From assembly GCA_964625745.1 (NCBI GenBank), contig CAZVCJ010000179.1, forward strand, positions 1 through 7,884: a stretch of 7,884 nucleotides of DNA. Direction: 5' to 3'. The translations under genes were made by a program, and so were the position numbers. Below are positions 6,226 through 7,884 of this stretch, one piece after another. Source of the DNA: CAZVCJ01 sp964625745. Its GTDB lineage: Bacteria; Chloroflexota; Anaerolineae; VGOG01. Position 1 is the first letter of the stretch; the number at the start of each line of letters is the position of its first letter. Under the pieces are notes generated by a model. That model did no database searches and was not told where the DNA came from. It saw only the letters and a list, made by a program, of their open reading frames with translations.

Positions 6226-6239
6226 TTCCACTCCGTAAG

Positions 6240-6425
6240 TCAGAGGTCAACCGACAAAGCCAGGCGGACTGGGTCGTCGTCTAAGTACGGGGGTCTGTAA
6301 TCTAACTCCTGGACGTTGGGCCTTTTCACCCTCCACGCCAGCACCGCCAGCCCAGTCACTCTGTCCAGGCCCACGCCCCAGTGTCCCACAGCCATGGATA
6401 GCACTATGCAGATGAAGACGGTCAA
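6240..6425 (-). CDS. Doubtful small hydrophobic ORF, 61 aa
   Basis: The only available start in frame that retains the hydrophobic N-terminus is TTG at 6425, without a clear ribosome binding site; an internal ATG gives 51 aa. The product has one hydrophobic stretch (TVFICIVLSMAV, continuing through GLAVLAW) and a polar end (PPYLDDDPVRLALSVDL). The frame continues upstream for about 14 codons to a TAA, with coding-like residues (ESKAEVAGWIL) but no start codon, and an ATG just there is out of frame. That pattern suggests the end of a decayed gene as much as a real miniprotein. The last codons overlap the 17-bp repeat at 6244-6260. Confidence 0.25.
   Translation of the reverse strand: MTVFICIVLSMAVGHWGVGLDRVTGLAVLAWRVKRPNVQELDYRPPYLDDDPVRLALSVDL
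6244..6260. repeat. 17-bp direct repeat, right copy
   Basis: AGGTCAACCGACAAAGC, identical to 2863-2879 and in the same orientation. It lies between the terminator at 6193-6225 and the doubtful ORF, overlapping the ORF's 3' end. Confidence 0.85.
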
Positions 6426-6502
6426 AATCCAACCCGCTACCTCGGCCTTGCTTTCATGTACACCTTAGCTTTGTCTGATATGTAGTAGTAAACAGCGAGA
6501 GG

Positions 6503-7408
6503 CTACTGCTGCCTGGTATCGTAAAACTGAATCTCGGTCAGAGCCTCTGGTGAAGCTGGTGAAGGTATATGAGGATATGCTAGTGGAGGCACCCAGCGGA
6601 GCCAGTTCTCACGGAGCATATCCACTAACATCATAGTAAAACCGACAACTAGGCACACAAGTGAAGCCTTACCTGCTGGAGTGCGAAGGGGTTCGATATC
6701 CCAAAAGGGCTTGCCAACTGCACGATAGCCTGCCCCCAGGAGTGCATAAAATGCAATTAAAGCAGCCCCTGCGCCTAGACTCCAGGTCAAGCTTTGCATT
6801 GCGTAGTATTCCCGACGAGTCATAGATTTGGCACCCTGCACTTCAGGCGTTATGCGTGGTCCATCGTAGGTGATGCGGAGAAACAAACGATCCCGCTGAA
6901 AAACACGTCCTAGGTAGGGGATTTGAATGACAATGGCTGGAAACATTACATCACTCCTCGAACCCAAAAATGGATCAATGGGCTCAAGCGGAACCTCCTC
7001 AATTCTAGCTCTGACTTCTCGTCCACCAAGACGCGGGGTTCTACCGTCACTATTCGCAGCGGTGATGCCAAGAACGGTAACATTTGGGGAACGCAGATTG
7101 AGAGTGATCGAGCAGTTCTCCGCCACCTGTCGCGGGTGACTGTTGAATATCTCAAGATCCATTTGTCTTAATTGCTCGATATCAAAAGTGGTGTCTTCCC
7201 CTATGTTAAATGTCGCCTGCACCCTGTCACTCAGTACAGAGTCCACATAGACAAGGCTACGGTTCTCCAAGAAGCGCACAATCAGCGGGTGAGTGGCAAA
7301 CATGCTGTAAAGCCAGCCAAAGATACTTACTAGCCCTCCTACTGCGAAAACCAGCAGTGTCGCCATTGCTTCGGGGTTTGAAGCGAAGAAATCCCATACA
7401 GCTTGCAT
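6503..7408 (-). CDS. Membrane protein of unknown function, 301 aa
   Basis: ATG at 7408 with GGGAGG (plus 7415-7420) six bases upstream, a strong ribosome binding site that fixes the start. The N-terminal helix (about residues 15-38) is followed by a soluble domain of ~160 residues (45-205) with alternating hydrophobic patterns suggesting beta structure, for example CSITLNLRSPNVTVLGIT (99-116) and FPAIVIQIPYLGRVF (156-170). Two further hydrophobic segments follow (about 208-228 and 248-264), then a Pro-rich tail (IPSPASPEA). The soluble domain probably lies on one side of the membrane between the first and second helices. I recognise no family. G+C is visibly lower than in the ATPase gene. It stands between two similar terminator hairpins, so it is probably its own transcription unit, possibly with the small ORF at 6240. 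Confidence 0.85.
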   Translation of the reverse strand: MQAVWDFFASNPEAMATLLVFAVGGLVSIFGWLYSMFATHPLIVRFLENRSLVYVDSVLSDRVQATFNIGEDTTFDIEQLRQMDLEIFNSHPRQVAENCSITLNLRSPNVTVLGITAANSDGRTPRLGGREVRARIEEVPLEPIDPFLGSRSDVMFPAIVIQIPYLGRVFQRDRLFLRITYDGPRITPEVQGAKSMTRREYYAMQSLTWSLGAGAALIAFYALLGAGYRAVGKPFWDIEPLRTPAGKASLVCLVVGFTMMLVDMLRENWLRWVPPLAYPHIPSPASPEALTEIQFYDTRQQ

Positions 7409-7457
7409 CCTGCACCTCCCGCTGGAAAGAAATCAAGTGAGACCGTCACGAACCAAG

Positions 7458-7490
7458 AAAGCCGCCTCCACTTGCCCAGGAAGCGGCTTT
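7458..7490 (-). terminator. Terminator-like hairpin upstream of the 301-aa gene
   Basis: AAAGCCGC (7458-7465) pairs with GCGGCTTT (7483-7490). The stem extends by three more pairs after one mismatch, leaving a 9-nt loop. On the minus strand it is followed by TTTCTTGG, the same tail as the hairpin at 6193-6225. On the plus strand the tail is TTTGTGC and poor. It would stop minus-strand transcripts coming from the fragment at 7587-7832. Confidence 0.5.
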
Positions 7491-7500
7491 GTGCTATCAT
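7472..7500 (+). promoter_or_regulatory. Candidate extended -10 promoter for a plus-strand small RNA
   Basis: TTGCCC (7472-7477), a 17-nt spacer, then TATCAT (7495-7500) preceded by TGC, giving an extended -10. Matches are 4 of 6 at -35 and 5 of 6 at -10. It overlaps the loop and right arm of the minus-strand hairpin. The predicted start is near 7507, and a U6-tailed hairpin follows ~35 nt later. Confidence 0.4.
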
Positions 7501-7506
7501 ATCCCC

Positions 7507-7578
7507 AAGCCTGTCTCCTAGGCCATTCAGGAGTAGGTGTTGGGATTACTAGAGCGGCTACTCTGTAATCCCTTTTTT
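7507..7578 (+). ncRNA. Candidate ~70-nt small RNA
   Basis: This segment is bounded by the promoter-like element at 7472-7500 and the terminator at 7542-7578. It lies in a gap between minus-strand genes and is antisense to their intergenic transcript. The 5' part can form a short hairpin, CTCCT (7515-7519) with AGGAG (7528-7532), which includes a free-standing AGGAG and could mimic a ribosome binding site. No convincing plus-strand reading frame ends at this terminator. Its existence rests on the two flanking signals only; no known RNA family is recognised. Confidence 0.3.
7542..7578 (+). terminator. Intrinsic terminator on the plus strand
   Basis: GGGATTAC (7542-7549) pairs with GTAATCCC (7565-7572). 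The stem continues as AGAG with CTCT after a one-base bulge, around a CGGCTA loop. Six T residues follow (7573-7578). On the minus strand the hairpin is preceded by A6 and followed by AACACC, so the direction is plus. It begins 9 nt beyond the stop of the minus-strand fragment at 7587, so it could also help end that transcript. Confidence 0.75.
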
Positions 7579-7586
7579 GGTTTGCG

Positions 7587-7832
7587 TTACGCCTCCAGAT
7601 TCACTTCCCAAATCATCTCCTGCAACAGAATTGAATTGAAAAACATCCTATCGCGATACTTCTGTGGATAGCTTGCAATGCGCTGTCGTATGAAATCTCT
7701 AGCGTGCTTCAGTGAAATGTTGAGATATGCCTGATTCCTAGAGGGGGAATTGGATATCAGTACTTTAGCAATTTGATACCGATCACCAACAGAGCATGTT
7801 GCTGAAGTATTTAACTGGGGAACTATTTGACC
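7587..7832 (-). pseudogene. C-terminal part of an unknown protein lacking a start codon
   Basis: An 81-codon frame follows an in-frame TAG (7833-7835) and ends with TAA at 7587-7589. The sequence is protein-like: CSVGDRYQIAKVLISNSP, AYLNISLKHARDFIRQRI, then MFFNSILLQEMIWEVNLEA. It has no ATG, GTG or TTG until the internal Met at residue 63. Just upstream another minus-strand frame (EPVKPNLAESRVK) runs into a stop at the same place, so a frameshift within ~10 codons is a reasonable explanation. The DNA is clearly AT-richer than the genes to the left. It could be a decayed gene, a truncated insertion-derived gene, or a gene with an unusual start (for example ATA or ATT). No family recognised. 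Confidence 0.45.
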
Positions 7833-7853
7833 CTACTTTCCGCTAAGTTGGGT

Positions 7854-7881
7854 TTGACAGGTTCATGATTTAACGTATACT
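7854..7881 (+). promoter_or_regulatory. Near-consensus sigma70 promoter pointing out of the right edge
   Basis: TTGACA (7854-7859, perfect -35), a 16-nt spacer, and TATACT (7876-7881, 5 of 6). It reads rightwards, away from the minus-strand fragment at 7587-7832, so a plus-strand gene is expected just beyond the window. It lies about 20 nt from the point where the minus-strand fragment loses its frame. Confidence 0.6.
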
Positions 7882-7884
7882 GGT

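Noticed and set aside
7534..7680. Short plus-strand ORF after AGGAG (GTG start in GTAGGTGTTGGG)
   Set aside because: It runs through the terminator hairpin and antisense to the minus-strand fragment; the product has no sensible pattern.

Overview
The window looks like a chromosomal piece from an environmental bacterium, most plausibly a member of the Chloroflexota (Anaerolineae-like) or a bacterium with a similar gene repertoire. The grounds are a moderately high G+C content, a large AAA_16/STAND-type ATPase with a long TPR tail, a lipoprotein-like TPR plus SUMF1 (FGE-sulfatase fold) protein with Pro/Thr-rich linkers, and dispersed short palindromic repeats (CCTGAGC...CGAAGG), one of which sits in frame inside a coding sequence. 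No rRNA, tRNA or other taxonomic marker is present, so this placement is an inference.

All protein genes that can be supported lie on the minus strand. Read in the direction of transcription, from right to left: (i) 7832-7587, the C-terminal part of an unrecognised AT-richer gene that has no usable start codon; (ii) 7408-6503, an unrecognised 301-aa membrane protein with a strong ribosome binding site; (iii) 6425-6240, a doubtful small hydrophobic ORF; (iv) 6109-3101, a 1002-aa ATPase/TPR protein with its own extended -10 promoter; (v) 3013-2855, a short coding-like remnant; (vi) 2836-2684, a clear 50-aa two-helix membrane miniprotein; (vii) 2564-1041, a 507-aa membrane-anchored TPR/SUMF1 protein; (viii) a 148-bp imperfect palindrome at 879-1026; (ix) 828-1, the first 276 residues of a multi-pass membrane protein that runs off the left edge.

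Two hairpins with the same flank (AACCAAGAAAGCC on the plus strand) sit just upstream of the ATPase gene and of the 301-aa gene. They probably end the preceding minus-strand transcripts. The only plus-strand signals are a promoter-like element plus a U6-tailed hairpin at 7472-7578, which could make a ~70-nt RNA, and a near-consensus sigma70 promoter at 7854-7881 that points out of the right edge.

How the genes work together cannot be read with confidence. The common theme is envelope proteins (three membrane or anchored proteins plus a miniprotein) around a cytosolic signal-transduction-type ATPase. No CRISPR array, integrase, transposase, reverse transcriptase, toxin-antitoxin pair or recognisable defence effector is present. 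The most interesting points are the in-frame palindromic repeat inside the ATPase gene, the catalytically dead SUMF1 domain on a recently duplicated TPR scaffold, the overlooked miniprotein gene and the candidate small RNA.
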